The notes under the pieces: model-generated
What the model saw: the letters and a program-made list of their open reading frames with translations, nothing else
The model's database searches: none
What the model was told of the DNA's origin: nothing
Program-made: the position numbers and the translations under genes
Part shown: positions 43,387 through 52,010 of the stretch, piece after piece
Numbering within the stretch: position 1 is the stretch's first letter
Layout of the letters: each line of letters starts with the position of its first letter
Assembly (NCBI RefSeq): GCF_012275535.1
Contig: NZ_JAAVTK010000004.1
Span: forward strand, 310,001 to 374,000
Direction: 5' to 3'
Source: Hymenobacter artigasi
GTDB lineage: Bacteria > Bacteroidota > Bacteroidia > Cytophagales > Hymenobacteraceae
DNA: 64,000 bases

Positions 43387-44796
43387 TTAGCGGTTGGGCG
43401 TGGGCGTGGGGCGACTCATATCCCAGGCTGCTGCTTCGGGGGCGGGTGCCAACATGGCCCGGCCCGACAGGCGTCGGAACAGGCGTTGGATTTCCAGCAG
43501 CCCATCTCGCAGGATGTCCGGAATGGCAATGGGCAGGGACTTATTCAGCAGAAAGTAGCCAAACACAAACCCGGACACGATGGTGGGCAGGCTGGCCAGC
43601 GCCACGCCGTAGATGTTGTGGCAGAAATGAATGCCGATGAAGTCGCCGGCCACGTTCACGGCCAGCATCAGCAGCACCTTCAGCAGGTTCAGGCGGGGCT
43701 TGTTCAGCACGTCGAGGGCCACGCCGCTGAAGCGGTCGATGGGAAAAAGCACGGCCATGGCAATGGCGATGCGGAGAAGGTTGGCCGCCTCGGTGCCGGC
43801 GTATTTGCTGCCCCCGATGAGGCGAATCGGCACGTCGGCCAGTAGCACGGTGGCCACTATCACGGGTAGCAGCAGCCAGGTGAGCAGGCCCGCGTTGCGC
43901 CGGATAATGCGGGCCATTTCCGGGGTATCGCCCTGGTTGAAGGCGGCCGAGAGCGAGGGCATGGCCGTGGCCATGAAGCTGCGCAGCGGAATTTCAATAA
44001 TTTCCATGAAGCGCTGGGCCAGGTTGTACACCGCCAGCGGGGCCGGCCCGAGCAGGAAGTTGATGATGAACGTATCGGAGCTGCGCAGCAGGCTGGAGCC
44101 GATGTAGCTGCCCACGCTGTACTTGCCGAAATGGCTCAGCTCCCGCACGCAGGCCGCCGTGCGGGCCGGCAGGTCGCCGATGCGCGTCCAGCCCATGAGC
44201 AGGGCCACGAGGCTGGTGAGCGCGGCGGCCGCGAGGTTGCAGTACAGCACCCGCTCCAGCGTGGTTTGGTGCAGCAGCATGAGCGTGATAATGCCTAGGA
44301 TAAACGTGCCCTGCGTGAGCAGCCGCAGGTAGAGCAGCTTGTCGAACCGCAGCTGGGCCTGCAGCACGCACGCCGCCAAAAACGACGGCAGCGTGAGCAC
44401 AAACGTGACCGGAAACCACTTAATAAACAGCGCCAGGCTGATATTGGCCACCGGGCCGGGCCACAGCCGGGCCAGCAGCGCCAGCGCAATCAGCGTGCCG
44501 GTGATGAGCAGGGCCAGCACCCAGGTCGAGCCCACTACCTCGGCCGCCCGGGCCCGCGCCGCGCCCGAATACGAGCGAATAAACGCCGTGGTGATGCCCC
44601 CGGCCCGCAGCGCATCGCCCAGGCCCAAAATAGAAATAAAGAACACCCAGGCCCCGATTTCCTGTACCGGCAAGGCCCGAAACAGCAGCGAAACCGACAC
44701 CACCGTGAGCCCCGACGCCACCAGATTGCCGGCCAGCGACAGCGCCTGGTTGTTGCGCAGCAATGGCTTGAGCTTGTTGAGGAAGGGAATTTTCAT
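43387..44796 (-). CDS. Polysaccharide flippase (Wzx/MOP superfamily), second copy
   Basis: A 469-residue membrane protein with about 12-14 hydrophobic segments, starting at MKIPFLNKLKPLLRNN (ATG complement 44794-44796). The upstream open frame reads the 23-bp inverted repeat and is not used. Family marks: NQALSLAGNLVASGLTVVSVSLLFRAL, RAGGITTAFIRSYSGAA, FGKYSVGSYIGSSLLRSSDTFIINFLLG in parts and ALDVLNKPRLNLLKVL. It would flip lipid-linked units. Its sequence differs clearly from the 31523 flippase, so it is not a recent duplicate. Confidence 0.9.
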   Translation of the reverse strand: MKIPFLNKLKPLLRNNQALSLAGNLVASGLTVVSVSLLFRALPVQEIGAWVFFISILGLGDALRAGGITTAFIRSYSGAARARAAEVVGSTWVLALLITGTLIALALLARLWPGPVANISLALFIKWFPVTFVLTLPSFLAACVLQAQLRFDKLLYLRLLTQGTFILGIITLMLLHQTTLERVLYCNLAAAALTSLVALLMGWTRIGDLPARTAACVRELSHFGKYSVGSYIGSSLLRSSDTFIINFLLGPAPLAVYNLAQRFMEIIEIPLRSFMATAMPSLSAAFNQGDTPEMARIIRRNAGLLTWLLLPVIVATVLLADVPIRLIGGSKYAGTEAANLLRIAIAMAVLFPIDRFSGVALDVLNKPRLNLLKVLLMLAVNVAGDFIGIHFCHNIYGVALASLPTIVSGFVFGYFLLNKSLPIAIPDILRDGLLEIQRLFRRLSGRAMLAPAPEAAAWDMSRPTPTPNR

Positions 44797-44849
44797 GCGG
44801 CAGGAAATCAGAGTAAAAAGTGCTTTGCGGCTATCCGGGCCGGACCGAA

Positions 44850-44913
44850 ACTTTCCCTGAGCTGACAGGCTTACCGCGTTGGAACGCAACAAGCCTGTCA
44901 GCTCAGGGAAAGT
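44850..44913. repeat. Perfect 23-bp inverted repeat upstream of flippase gene
   Basis: Arms 44850-44872 (ACTTTCCCTGAGCTGACAGG and CTT) and 44891-44913 are exact reverse complements around an 18-bp loop. It sits in the leader of the flippase transcript, after the 51-codon ORF. Confidence 0.8.
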
Positions 44914-44945
44914 CGATTGATTGGGGCGGCTTATTTATCGGTGGC

Positions 44946-45101
44946 TTAGTGGGCCGCCGGACGACGCATGCTGCGGCCGTTCTTCATGTAGCTACGAACA
45001 TGCTTTTGATAGGCCGAAGGCTTTCCGAAGCCTAAAATGTTGATGGCGTTAGCAGTTGGCGCGAAGAACAGGATGGCGAGAATGATGGTGAGGGTACGCA
45101 T
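44946..45101 (-). CDS. Small secreted basic protein, 51 residues, unknown function
   Basis: An ATG (complement 45099-45101) opens a 51-codon frame ending in TAA (complement 44946-44948). The first part, MRTLTIILAILFFAPTANA, is a textbook signal peptide with an A-x-A cut site. The mature roughly 32-residue peptide (INILGFGKPSAYQKHVRS, then YMKNGRSMRRPAAH) is strongly basic. Base use is coding-like. It lies between a GT2 gene and the flippase gene, all on the minus strand. No family is recognised; it could be a structural, matrix-associated or regulatory peptide. It is easily missed by gene finders because of its size. Confidence 0.65.
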   Translation of the reverse strand: MRTLTIILAILFFAPTANAINILGFGKPSAYQKHVRSYMKNGRSMRRPAAH

Positions 45102-45311
45102 GATTTGGATAGGGAAAGTGTGAATTCATTTAAAAAAGTGTGGTGAGGGTAACGACGATGGCGACCGGGAGCACGGCTTCCGCGTCCGGGCCAAATTCGG
45201 ATTATCTTACATTATTTCAAGTGTTTATGGTTGATATAAACCCAGGCGACGTGCTTTGGGTCGGTGATAAGCGGGGGCCGCTGCCTGAAGCATGACCTCC
45301 TGTTTGGGTGC

Positions 45312-46481
45312 CTATTGCGCGGTGGCTACAGCGGCGCGCTGGGCCTTATCCCAGGCGGCCGGCTGGGCCTTGCGCACGAAGCGCCAGAAGCCCTGGAACA
45401 CAGCCACGTTCATCATCGTGAAGTAGAGCGGCACCAGCAGCGGGCCCGCCGCCCGGCCCCGCGCCGCCAAGCGCCAGCCCAGCCCGGCCGCCGCATAAAA
45501 CCCCAGCTGCGCCGCCAGCAGGATGGCGTACCAGCCGCCCTGGTGCATGGCCAGCAGGCCGTTCAGCGGCAGTAGCAGCGCCAGCAGCAGTGGCGTGAGG
45601 CTCCAGCGCAGCACCCGGTGCGACACGTACAGAAACGCCACCACCGGCTGCCGCAGCGGGTTGAGCAGCGCCGGCAGCCGGCTCATGGCCTGCCAGCCGC
45701 CCGCGCAGATGCGCACCTTGCGCTTCATCTCCTCCCCCAGCGAAAAGGACGGCGGCTCCATGGCATAGGCCCGGGACTCGTACACCACGCGGTAGCCGGC
45801 GTTCACGATGCGCATAGACTGCACGAAATCGTCGAGAATGGTATCCGCTTCCAGCGGCTTGAAGAGCTCGGTGCGGAAGGAAACCAGCTCGCCCGCCGCG
45901 CCCATCAGGCTGTGAATGTCCGAGTCGCAGCGCTTGAGCAGCGATTCGTATTTCCAGTACAGGCCCTCCCCCGCGCCCGACGGGCTGCCGTCGGCCTGCA
46001 CCCGCTTCTCGCCCGACACGGCCCCCACTTGCGGGTCGGCGTAATGCTTCACCAGTTCGCGCACGGCCTCGGGGTTGAGCAGGGTGTTGCAGTCGGTGAA
46101 GACCACGCAGGGCGTGCTCACGTAGCGAATGGCGCGGTTTTCGGCCATTGACTTGCCACCCCGGGCCGGCAGGTGCAGGTGCCGCACGGTGGGAAAGCGC
46201 GCCAGTACCTCGCCCGAATTATCGTCGGAGCCGTCGGTGATGAACAGTAGCTGCAGCTTCTCGGCCGGATAATCCAGGGCCAGGCAGTTGCGGACTTTGG
46301 CAGCCAGGATATCGGCCTCGTTATACGCCGGCACTACCAGCGTGACCTCGGGCTCGAAAGCAGGCTGCAGGGCTGGCCGGCGGCCACGCGCCAGCTTCGC
46401 CCAGGCCCAGACTATCAGCCCATAGCCCAGATAGGTATACAGCACCACGGCCAGAAACAGCCAGAAAAGGAAGGTTAGCAT
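45312..46481 (-). CDS. Glycosyltransferase family 2, membrane-anchored
   Basis: A 389-residue GT-A glycosyltransferase with an N-terminal membrane helix (MLTFLFWLFLAVVLYTYLGYGLIVW) and two or three C-terminal helices. Catalytic marks: VTLVVPAYNEADIL, LFITDGSDDNSGEV, the metal-binding-type FTDCNTLLNPEAV, acceptor region ILDDFVQSMRIV and KRKVRICAGGWQ, which is the Q/R-x-x-R-W-like processive-type position. It may make a linear polymer or add a single sugar. It starts 42 bp after the acyltransferase gene's stop and is part of the minus-strand arm. Confidence 0.92.
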   Translation of the reverse strand: MLTFLFWLFLAVVLYTYLGYGLIVWAWAKLARGRRPALQPAFEPEVTLVVPAYNEADILAAKVRNCLALDYPAEKLQLLFITDGSDDNSGEVLARFPTVRHLHLPARGGKSMAENRAIRYVSTPCVVFTDCNTLLNPEAVRELVKHYADPQVGAVSGEKRVQADGSPSGAGEGLYWKYESLLKRCDSDIHSLMGAAGELVSFRTELFKPLEADTILDDFVQSMRIVNAGYRVVYESRAYAMEPPSFSLGEEMKRKVRICAGGWQAMSRLPALLNPLRQPVVAFLYVSHRVLRWSLTPLLLALLLPLNGLLAMHQGGWYAILLAAQLGFYAAAGLGWRLAARGRAAGPLLVPLYFTMMNVAVFQGFWRFVRKAQPAAWDKAQRAAVATAQ

Positions 46482-46523
46482 CGTTCGATGATTTTTAGTG
46501 GAATGATTGATTGGCCGCGCCGC

Positions 46524-47219
46524 TCAGCGGCCGAGATTCGGCGCCAGGCCGGTGGGTTTTTCCCACATTGCCGTGGCCGCGCTGTACTGGCGTAGAATGC
46601 GCGCCGGGTTGCCGCCCACCACCGAGTAGGGCGGCACGTCCTTGGTGACCACGCTGCCGCCGGCCACCACGGCGTGCTTGCCGATGCGCACGCCGGCCGT
46701 AATCACGGCGTTGGCCCCAATCCAGACGTCGTCTTCCACCACAATTTCGGCCGCCGTACACTGCTGGTAGCGGATGGGCTTCGTCACGTCCGCGTAGCCG
46801 TGGTTCATGCCCGAAAACACAACGTTCTGGGCAATAATCACGTCGTTGCCGATGCGTAGCGGGCCAATCAGCACGTTGGCGATACCCACCAGGGTACGCG
46901 CCCCAATCACGATGCCGCCCATGCCGTTAGCCACCGTGGTATAGTCTTCAATAATGGAATCGGCGCCCAGCACGAAGGCATTGAAGGGAATCAAATCGCG
47001 GCGCACGCGGCGCAGCAGCGAGCCGCGCCCATAAGTGTGCACGAAGGGGTTGGCAAGCCACTTCACCCACCAGCGGGGCCGCGCCCGCCGCGGCTGAAAC
47101 AGCAGGTACGCGGCCAGCTTTTTCAGCCGCGGGTCGCGCTTGATGCGGCTGGCAAAGCTGCCTTTTTGCGGCTCAGCTGGGGTGGCAGTCGGGCTGGCTG
47201 GGGTAAGAGTTGCGGCCAT
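46524..47219 (-). CDS. Hexapeptide-repeat acyltransferase (LbH, WcaF-like)
   Basis: A 231-residue left-handed beta-helix acyltransferase. The hexapeptide ladder runs through IIEDYTTVANGMGGIVIGARTLVG and IGNDVIIAQNVVF (about 95-150), then VVEDDVWIGANAVITAGVRIG and the C-terminal VVAGGSVVTKDVPPYSVVGGNPARIL. Such enzymes O- or N-acetylate sugars with acetyl-CoA. The start at 47219 (MAATLTPASP) has an A/T-rich upstream strip; an ATG at 47255 would add 12 residues and lies almost at the edge of the repeat array. It is followed 42 bp later by the GT2 gene. Confidence 0.9.
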   Translation of the reverse strand: MAATLTPASPTATPAEPQKGSFASRIKRDPRLKKLAAYLLFQPRRARPRWWVKWLANPFVHTYGRGSLLRRVRRDLIPFNAFVLGADSIIEDYTTVANGMGGIVIGARTLVGIANVLIGPLRIGNDVIIAQNVVFSGMNHGYADVTKPIRYQQCTAAEIVVEDDVWIGANAVITAGVRIGKHAVVAGGSVVTKDVPPYSVVGGNPARILRQYSAATAMWEKPTGLAPNLGR

Positions 47220-47259
47220 TGGGTTAGTTGAGAATGGTGGGATAGCGGGAGGCATATCC

Positions 47260-47446
47260 CCGGTCTGACCGCCCTAGGCGGTCTGACCGGTTGTCGTTGT
47301 TTATTGCGGCCGGTTGTCGTTGTCTATGCGACCGGTTGTCGTTGTTTATGCCACCGGTTGTCGTTGTTTATGCCACCGGTTGTTGTCGTTGTCTACCGGA
47401 ACGTGCTGGCGACAACCGGTCAGACCGCCTAGGGCGGTCAGACCGG
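47260..47446. repeat. Minisatellite of 22-bp units framed by a perfect 37-bp inverted repeat
   Basis: Outer arms 47260-47296 and 47410-47446 are exact reverse complements; each contains its own hairpin ACCGCC-CTA-GGCGGT. Between them lie five copies of CCGGTTGTCGTTGTTTATGC plus CA/GA (starts at 47287, 47310, 47332, 47354 and 47376, the first and last altered). There are no spacers and no open frame of interest. It lies inside the minus-strand operon; the stop codon of a 32-codon ORF is within the right arm. Confidence 0.9.
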
Positions 47447-47536
47447 GGGTTCCTCGTCCTGGCTGGCGCGCAGGCCTTTCCAGAAGCCATAGCCGAGGCA
47501 AAGCAGGGCGGGCAGGGCGATGATTTCCCAGGGCAT
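47438..47536 (-). CDS. Possible 32-residue membrane peptide
   Basis: ATG (complement 47534-47536) to TGA (complement 47438-47440). The product MPWEIIALPALLCLGYGFWK then GLRASQDEEPPV has one hydrophobic helix and an acidic end. It starts 11 bp after the stop of the GT2 gene, consistent with translational coupling. The stop codon is supplied by the repeat element at 47260-47446. Size and lack of homologues make it uncertain. Confidence 0.4.
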   Translation of the reverse strand: MPWEIIALPALLCLGYGFWKGLRASQDEEPPV

Positions 47537-47547
47537 GATGAGGCGAG

Positions 47548-48744
47548 CTAAGTGGGGCGGCTGGCCGTGGCGGCGTGCGGCGTGGGCAGGAAGGACGTTT
47601 TGGCTTTTTTGAGCTGGAGCAGGGCCAGCGCCATGGCCCCCAGCGCCACCGGCAGGTGCGCGGCGGCCAGCGCCACCTGCCTACTGTAGAGGCGGCGGGG
47701 CAGCGCCAGCAGCAGCGCAGCGCCGGTGCCCAGCAGCAGCGCCGCCCAAAAGCCCGGCGTGGGGCCAAAAGGCAGTATCCACGACATGAGCACCAGCAGC
47801 GTGAGCAGGCCCAGCAGCAGCACCCGGGGCAGCAGCGCGGTCTGCACTATTTTGTCGAAAAACTCCCAGTTGCCGCGCCCCAGCTGCCGGAAGCCTTCGC
47901 CGGAATACTTCAGCAGGAACTCCCACTGGGCGGCCATCCAGCGGGTGCGCTGGGTGCCGAACACGGCGGCGCTGCCAATCTTTTCGTCATACACCAACGC
48001 TTCCGGCAGGTAGGCGATTTTCACCCGGTCGCGCAGGATGCGGAAGTCCAGTTCCTTGTCCTCGCCGGGCGTGTCGCCGATGTCCTGCAGCAGGCTTTTG
48101 AGGTAGTCGTATTCAAAGGCCATGCCTGAGCCGATGAGCGACGGCGACATGCCCAGCCGGGCGTGGCCCAACCGGAAAATGTGGTTATTAATTTCCTCGT
48201 TGCAGGCATCGAGCACGGCAAATGGTGAATCCAGATTTTTGGCGGTGCGGTGGCCCTGCACCACCCGGTTGCCGGCCGCGAAAGCGTCGTTCACCTGCGT
48301 CAGGAAATCAGCCCCCATCACATTGTCCACGTCCAGAATCACTGCCACATCATATTGGTCGGCGGGCAGGGCGGTGAGGGCGGCGAGCAGGGCCTTGCCC
48401 TTGGTGCTTTGGGCAAAATTGACCTCGACCACGTTCACGCCGTCGGTCTTCAGCGCAGCTACCGTGCTGGCTTGCAGGCCGTCGGCAACGACGCAGACAT
48501 CGGCGGGGCCGGCGTAGGCGTGGGCCAGGGCGGCGGGGGCGGTTTCCCGAATTACGGCATCGGCGTGGTAGGCGGGCATGAGCACGCACATGCGGCGGGG
48601 CGGGCCGCTTACGGCGCTGGCGAGGCGCGGGCGAGCCGGCAGGTGCCCCGCCAGCGCAAAAGCCAGCAGGTACAACACGTTTAGCAGGAGGTAGGCGGCG
48701 GCCACGTACAGCGGCAGGCCGGCCCAGAAAAGCAGGCTATTCAT
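47548..48744 (-). CDS. Glycosyltransferase family 2, multi-span membrane protein
   Basis: A 398-residue GT2. N-terminal helix ([22 protein letters not shown]), catalytic part with [36 protein letters not shown] (DxD), [25 protein letters not shown] and [12 protein letters not shown] (the R-W of the Q/RxxRW motif), then three or four C-terminal helices. This is the layout of cellulose-synthase-like or hyaluronan-synthase-like processive enzymes, though shorter. It overlaps the acyltransferase gene upstream by 8 bp. Confidence 0.92.
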   Translation of the reverse strand: MNSLLFWAGLPLYVAAAYLLLNVLYLLAFALAGHLPARPRLASAVSGPPRRMCVLMPAYHADAVIRETAPAALAHAYAGPADVCVVADGLQASTVAALKTDGVNVVEVNFAQSTKGKALLAALTALPADQYDVAVILDVDNVMGADFLTQVNDAFAAGNRVVQGHRTAKNLDSPFAVLDACNEEINNHIFRLGHARLGMSPSLIGSGMAFEYDYLKSLLQDIGDTPGEDKELDFRILRDRVKIAYLPEALVYDEKIGSAAVFGTQRTRWMAAQWEFLLKYSGEGFRQLGRGNWEFFDKIVQTALLPRVLLLGLLTLLVLMSWILPFGPTPGFWAALLLGTGAALLLALPRRLYSRQVALAAAHLPVALGAMALALLQLKKAKTSFLPTPHAATASRPT

Positions 48745-49366
48745 GGCGCAGGTTTTTGATGGGTTTGGCCGGCACGCCGCCTACCAGCGTGTAGGGTGCC
48801 ACGTCTTTGGTGACCACCGCGCCGGCGGCCACGGCCGCCCCCTCTCCTATCGTCACGCCCTTGAGGACCGTGGCGCCCATGGCAATCCAGACGTTGTCGT
48901 GGATGCGGATGGCCCCGGTTTTGCCAGCCGAAAAGTGGCTGGCAGCATCGTGAAAATCATCATCCATGATGACGACATTGGGCCCGATGCGGACGTTGCG
49001 GCCGATATCCACCCCGATGCTGACGGAAATGTGCGCGCCGTTGATGCGTGAGTTGTCGCCCACGCGCAGCACCGCGCCCCGGCTCACGAAGATTTTAGCC
49101 CGCTGAATATCAGACCAGATGCGTACCTGGTCGCCCAGAATGACGCGGCCCGCGTTGCGAAACAGCGGCCGGCCCTTCACCGAAACCTGTTTGCCGAGCT
49201 GGGTATTATGCAGGTAGAAGCGGGCCGCCGCCATCTTCAGCAGGCCCGCGCCCAAATCACGCACCACGCCGAAGGCCAGGCCCAGCTTGCTCAAGTCGGG
49301 TTGCTGCTGCTGGAGCAGGGCCAGCCGCTGCACCAGCAGTGGCCGAAAATCAGATACCACAGTCAT
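48737..49366 (-). CDS. Hexapeptide-repeat acyltransferase
   Basis: A 209-residue left-handed beta-helix acyltransferase of the WbbJ/maltose O-acetyltransferase type. The helix coils cover [55 protein letters not shown] and [21 protein letters not shown]; the end [20 protein letters not shown] is the usual CoA-side loop. It probably acetylates a sugar of the repeat unit. It overlaps the GT2 gene downstream by 8 bp and starts 5 bp after the stop of the GT2 gene upstream. Confidence 0.92.
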   Translation of the reverse strand: MTVVSDFRPLLVQRLALLQQQQPDLSKLGLAFGVVRDLGAGLLKMAAARFYLHNTQLGKQVSVKGRPLFRNAGRVILGDQVRIWSDIQRAKIFVSRGAVLRVGDNSRINGAHISVSIGVDIGRNVRIGPNVVIMDDDFHDAASHFSAGKTGAIRIHDNVWIAMGATVLKGVTIGEGAAVAAGAVVTKDVAPYTLVGGVPAKPIKNLRHE

Positions 49367-49371
49367 GGCGT

Positions 49372-50280
49372 TCAGACGGAAAGAAAGTGGTTGTGATGAA
49401 CATTATGCGGCTGCAAGTGCCAGCGCAGGCCGCGCCACAGGGCCCGCAGGTGGTCGTGCCGGGCATTGAGCAGGAAGGAGAGCGAATGCCTGGGCACGGC
49501 CACCAGCAGGAAAAACAGAACCCCGCTCCAGAGCTGCCAGCCCCGCACGTTGCGGCGCATAAACAGCAGCCGGTTGCGGTACATGTAGTGGGTTTTCAGC
49601 ACCGAGGCCTTGCCCACCGACACCGATTCCTTGTGCAAAACCGTGGCCGCGCCCACGTAATGGCATTCGTATCCGGCGCGCCGCACCATCTGGCACCAGT
49701 CGTGCTCCTCGTAGTAGAGGAAGTACAGCTCCGGCATCAGCCCCACCTCGCGGATGACGCGCATCGGCAGCATCATGGCCGCGCCGTGGGCCAGGCCGGT
49801 GGCGAAGGAGCCGTTGTGCTGGCCCACATCCGGCTCGCGGCTGCCAATGGTGCGGCCCCGGCCCGTCCAGGGGTTTATGCCCGCGCAGCCGGCGTACTGG
49901 ATGAGGCCGGCGGAGTGGTAGTAGCGGATTTTGGGAGAAGCGATGCCGGCCTGCGGGTTGGTTTCGAACAGCGCCACCAGCGGTTCCAGCAGGCCGGGGG
50001 CCACTTCGGTGTCGTTGTTGAGGAAGAAAACGTACTTGCCCCGGGCCGCTGCCACACCCAGGTTATTGCCCCCCGCGAAGCCCAGGTTGTGGGAAGAGCG
50101 GATGAGGTTTATCTCCGGAAATTGGGCGGCTATCGGGTCCGGGCTTTGCGTGGGCGAGGCGTTGTCGACCACAATCACTTCGTAGTTGGAATAGGTCAGC
50201 AGCCGCAGCGAGGCCAGCAGCTCGCAGGTGATGCCGGGCTGGTTGTAGTTGACGGTGATGATGGAAACGAGGGGCTGCAT
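49372..50280 (-). CDS. Glycosyltransferase family 2 (rhamnosyltransferase-like)
   Basis: A 302-residue GT-A enzyme starting at [16 protein letters not shown] (ATG complement 50278-50280). The open frame extends upstream, but that stretch translates the palindrome at 50315-50415 and cannot be conserved. Marks: [44 protein letters not shown] (DxD-like), [15 protein letters not shown] and [17 protein letters not shown]. The pattern is of the RfbF/WbbL rhamnosyltransferase-like subfamily. A C-terminal amphipathic/hydrophobic region ([14 protein letters not shown]) anchors it to the membrane. Confidence 0.92.
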   Translation of the reverse strand: MQPLVSIITVNYNQPGITCELLASLRLLTYSNYEVIVVDNASPTQSPDPIAAQFPEINLIRSSHNLGFAGGNNLGVAAARGKYVFFLNNDTEVAPGLLEPLVALFETNPQAGIASPKIRYYHSAGLIQYAGCAGINPWTGRGRTIGSREPDVGQHNGSFATGLAHGAAMMLPMRVIREVGLMPELYFLYYEEHDWCQMVRRAGYECHYVGAATVLHKESVSVGKASVLKTHYMYRNRLLFMRRNVRGWQLWSGVLFFLLVAVPRHSLSFLLNARHDHLRALWRGLRWHLQPHNVHHNHFLSV

Positions 50281-50314
50281 GGGGACGGGATTGGGAGTGA
50301 TGTCGGGTAAAAAG

Positions 50315-50415
50315 CCGTCATGCAGAGCGCAGCGAAGCATCTCGCGTGCCGCCACTAATTCTACTAATTGAGTCATCATTGCACGCGAGATGCTTCGCTG
50401 CGCTCTGCATGACGG
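50315..50415. repeat. 101-bp palindromic element, copy 1 (perfect 35-bp arms)
   Basis: Arms 50315-50349 (CCGTCATGCAGAGCGCAGCG and 15 more) and 50381-50415 are exact reverse complements around a 31-bp loop. It overlaps the 3' end of the O-antigen ligase gene. A second, shortened copy lies in the same orientation at 51906-52000. Confidence 0.9.
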
Positions 50416-51871
50416 GCTGTTCAGCATGACGCTCCGCATACCCCTTATCCAGCGCCGGCCCCAGAAAAACGAAGGCCCAGCCGATGTACACAATCATGGC
50501 CGAGGGCATCTGATTCATGACTTCGTTGCCGTAGCTGCCCATCAGAATGCCCATGAACCCGGCGGTGAGGGCCAGCAGCTTTTGCCGCAGCAGCGGGTCG
50601 CGGATGCGCCAGACGATGCCGCAGCTTTTGCCCAGGATGTAGAGCATCATGCCAAACCAGATGAGGAAGCCCACGATGCCGTACATGGCCCACACTTTCA
50701 CGAAGTAGCTGTCGGGCGCGATGGTGGAGAGGTATTTATCGGCGTTGTACTTCTCGCCCCACATGCCAATCACGCCCACGCCGCCGCCGAAGGGCCGGGG
50801 CCCCAGGTACTCGCGCAGCTTGGCCTGGTTGCGCAGGCGCACTTGCAGCGAGGGGTCGTTGGGGTCGAGGGAGGTGCGCATGCGGGCCACGCTGGGGTTG
50901 GCGTTGCCGATGGTGGTGTACTTGAGCACCCCAAACGCGCCCACGGCCAGCGCGCCGCCCAGCACCAGCACCTTCACCTGCTTGCTGAGCACGAGGTACA
51001 TAAACACGCCCGCGATAAGTACGAACATGGCCCCGCGCGTGCCCGAAATCAGCATGCCTTCCAGGCAGAGGGCGCTGGCAATCCCGAAAACCACCCGCTT
51101 CCACCACTTGAACGGGCCCAGCGCCAGCACCAGGCACACCACGCAAACGTGCGCCTGCGACGCCCCGAACTGCGCCGCCTCGCTGTAGTACGAAAACACC
51201 CGCAGCACCCCGAACAGGATGTGCGTTTTGGCCGCGCCCGAATCGAGCCAGAACTGCTCGGCCGCATCCGGCCCGAAGGCCTTTTGCTTGAGGCCGTAGA
51301 GCGCCCCGGCTACCGAGAAGAAGATGACCAGCGTGAGGAAAAGCTTGAGGTCTTTGGCCCGATAGAACAGCATCATGGCCAGCGGCACGCTCAGAAACCA
51401 GTAGAACGTGGTGCCGCGCATCTCATAGTACCAGCCCAGAATGCTGGCCCCGGCGGGGTTCCCAATTTCGAACACCGTGATGACGAACCAGGCCAGGCCC
51501 AGCTTGCACAGGTCGTTGTTCACCCGCGACCAGTCGGCCACTTCCCGGTTGCGGTGGAAGATAACGGCCAGCCACACCAGCACCAGAATACCGTCCATGC
51601 CCAGCCCAAACGGCGCGCCCTTCAGGTGCCGGTTGATGGTCATCACCAGAAAGCAATACACGATAAAAGCCACCACGCCCAGGCGCGGATGCTGAAACAG
51701 CGCCGCCAGACACAGCACCGCAAGGGGCAGGCCCACCAGCAGGCCGGGTATCATAATGCCCATTCGGCTAGCCAGCCAGCCCGTGCCCAGCGCCACTAGC
51801 ACGGCCCCCGGCAGCAAAAGCTGGCGGCCCAGGGCGGGGCTGAGGGATATGGGGAGGGACAGGGCTTTCAT
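50318..51871 (-). CDS. O-antigen ligase/polymerase-like membrane protein, second copy
   Basis: A 517-residue protein with about 12 hydrophobic segments starting at MKALSLPISLSPALG (ATG complement 51869-51871). Family marks: VVAFIVYCFLVMTINRHLKG, SILGWYYEMRGTTFYWFLSVP, ISGTRGAMFVLIAG (the TG-S/T-R motif), and the outer loop with RLRNQAKLREYLGPRPFGGGVG. The last roughly 32 residues (MQSAAKHLACND and on) are a translation of the palindromic element at 50315-50415, so the natural C-terminus has been replaced. It is flanked on both sides by copies of that element. Confidence 0.9.
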   Translation of the reverse strand: MKALSLPISLSPALGRQLLLPGAVLVALGTGWLASRMGIMIPGLLVGLPLAVLCLAALFQHPRLGVVAFIVYCFLVMTINRHLKGAPFGLGMDGILVLVWLAVIFHRNREVADWSRVNNDLCKLGLAWFVITVFEIGNPAGASILGWYYEMRGTTFYWFLSVPLAMMLFYRAKDLKLFLTLVIFFSVAGALYGLKQKAFGPDAAEQFWLDSGAAKTHILFGVLRVFSYYSEAAQFGASQAHVCVVCLVLALGPFKWWKRVVFGIASALCLEGMLISGTRGAMFVLIAGVFMYLVLSKQVKVLVLGGALAVGAFGVLKYTTIGNANPSVARMRTSLDPNDPSLQVRLRNQAKLREYLGPRPFGGGVGVIGMWGEKYNADKYLSTIAPDSYFVKVWAMYGIVGFLIWFGMMLYILGKSCGIVWRIRDPLLRQKLLALTAGFMGILMGSYGNEVMNQMPSAMIVYIGWAFVFLGPALDKGYAERHAEQPVMQSAAKHLACNDDSISRISGGTRDASLRSA

Positions 51872-51905
51872 GGGGGATTGGAGTGGGATTGGTAAGCTTA
51901 ATTGA

Positions 51906-52000
51906 CCGTCATGCAGAGCGCAGCGAAGCATCTCGCGTGTGGCAGTAATTCAATCGTCAGGGATTAGTGGTGGCACGCGAGATGCTGTGCTCTGCATGAC
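51906..52000. repeat. Palindromic element, copy 2 (right arm with internal deletion)
   Basis: The left arm 51906-51939 is identical to copy 1 over 34 bp. The right arm 51974-52000 lacks 5 bp (CGAGATGC-TGTGC instead of CGAGATGCTTCGCTGCGC). It fills the gap between the PCP gene and the ligase gene. Confidence 0.85.
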
Positions 52001-52010
52001 AGTCTGTTTT

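Noticed and set aside
47287-47395. CRISPR-like tandem array
   Set aside because: The units follow each other directly with no spacers, there are only five, and no cas genes are present.
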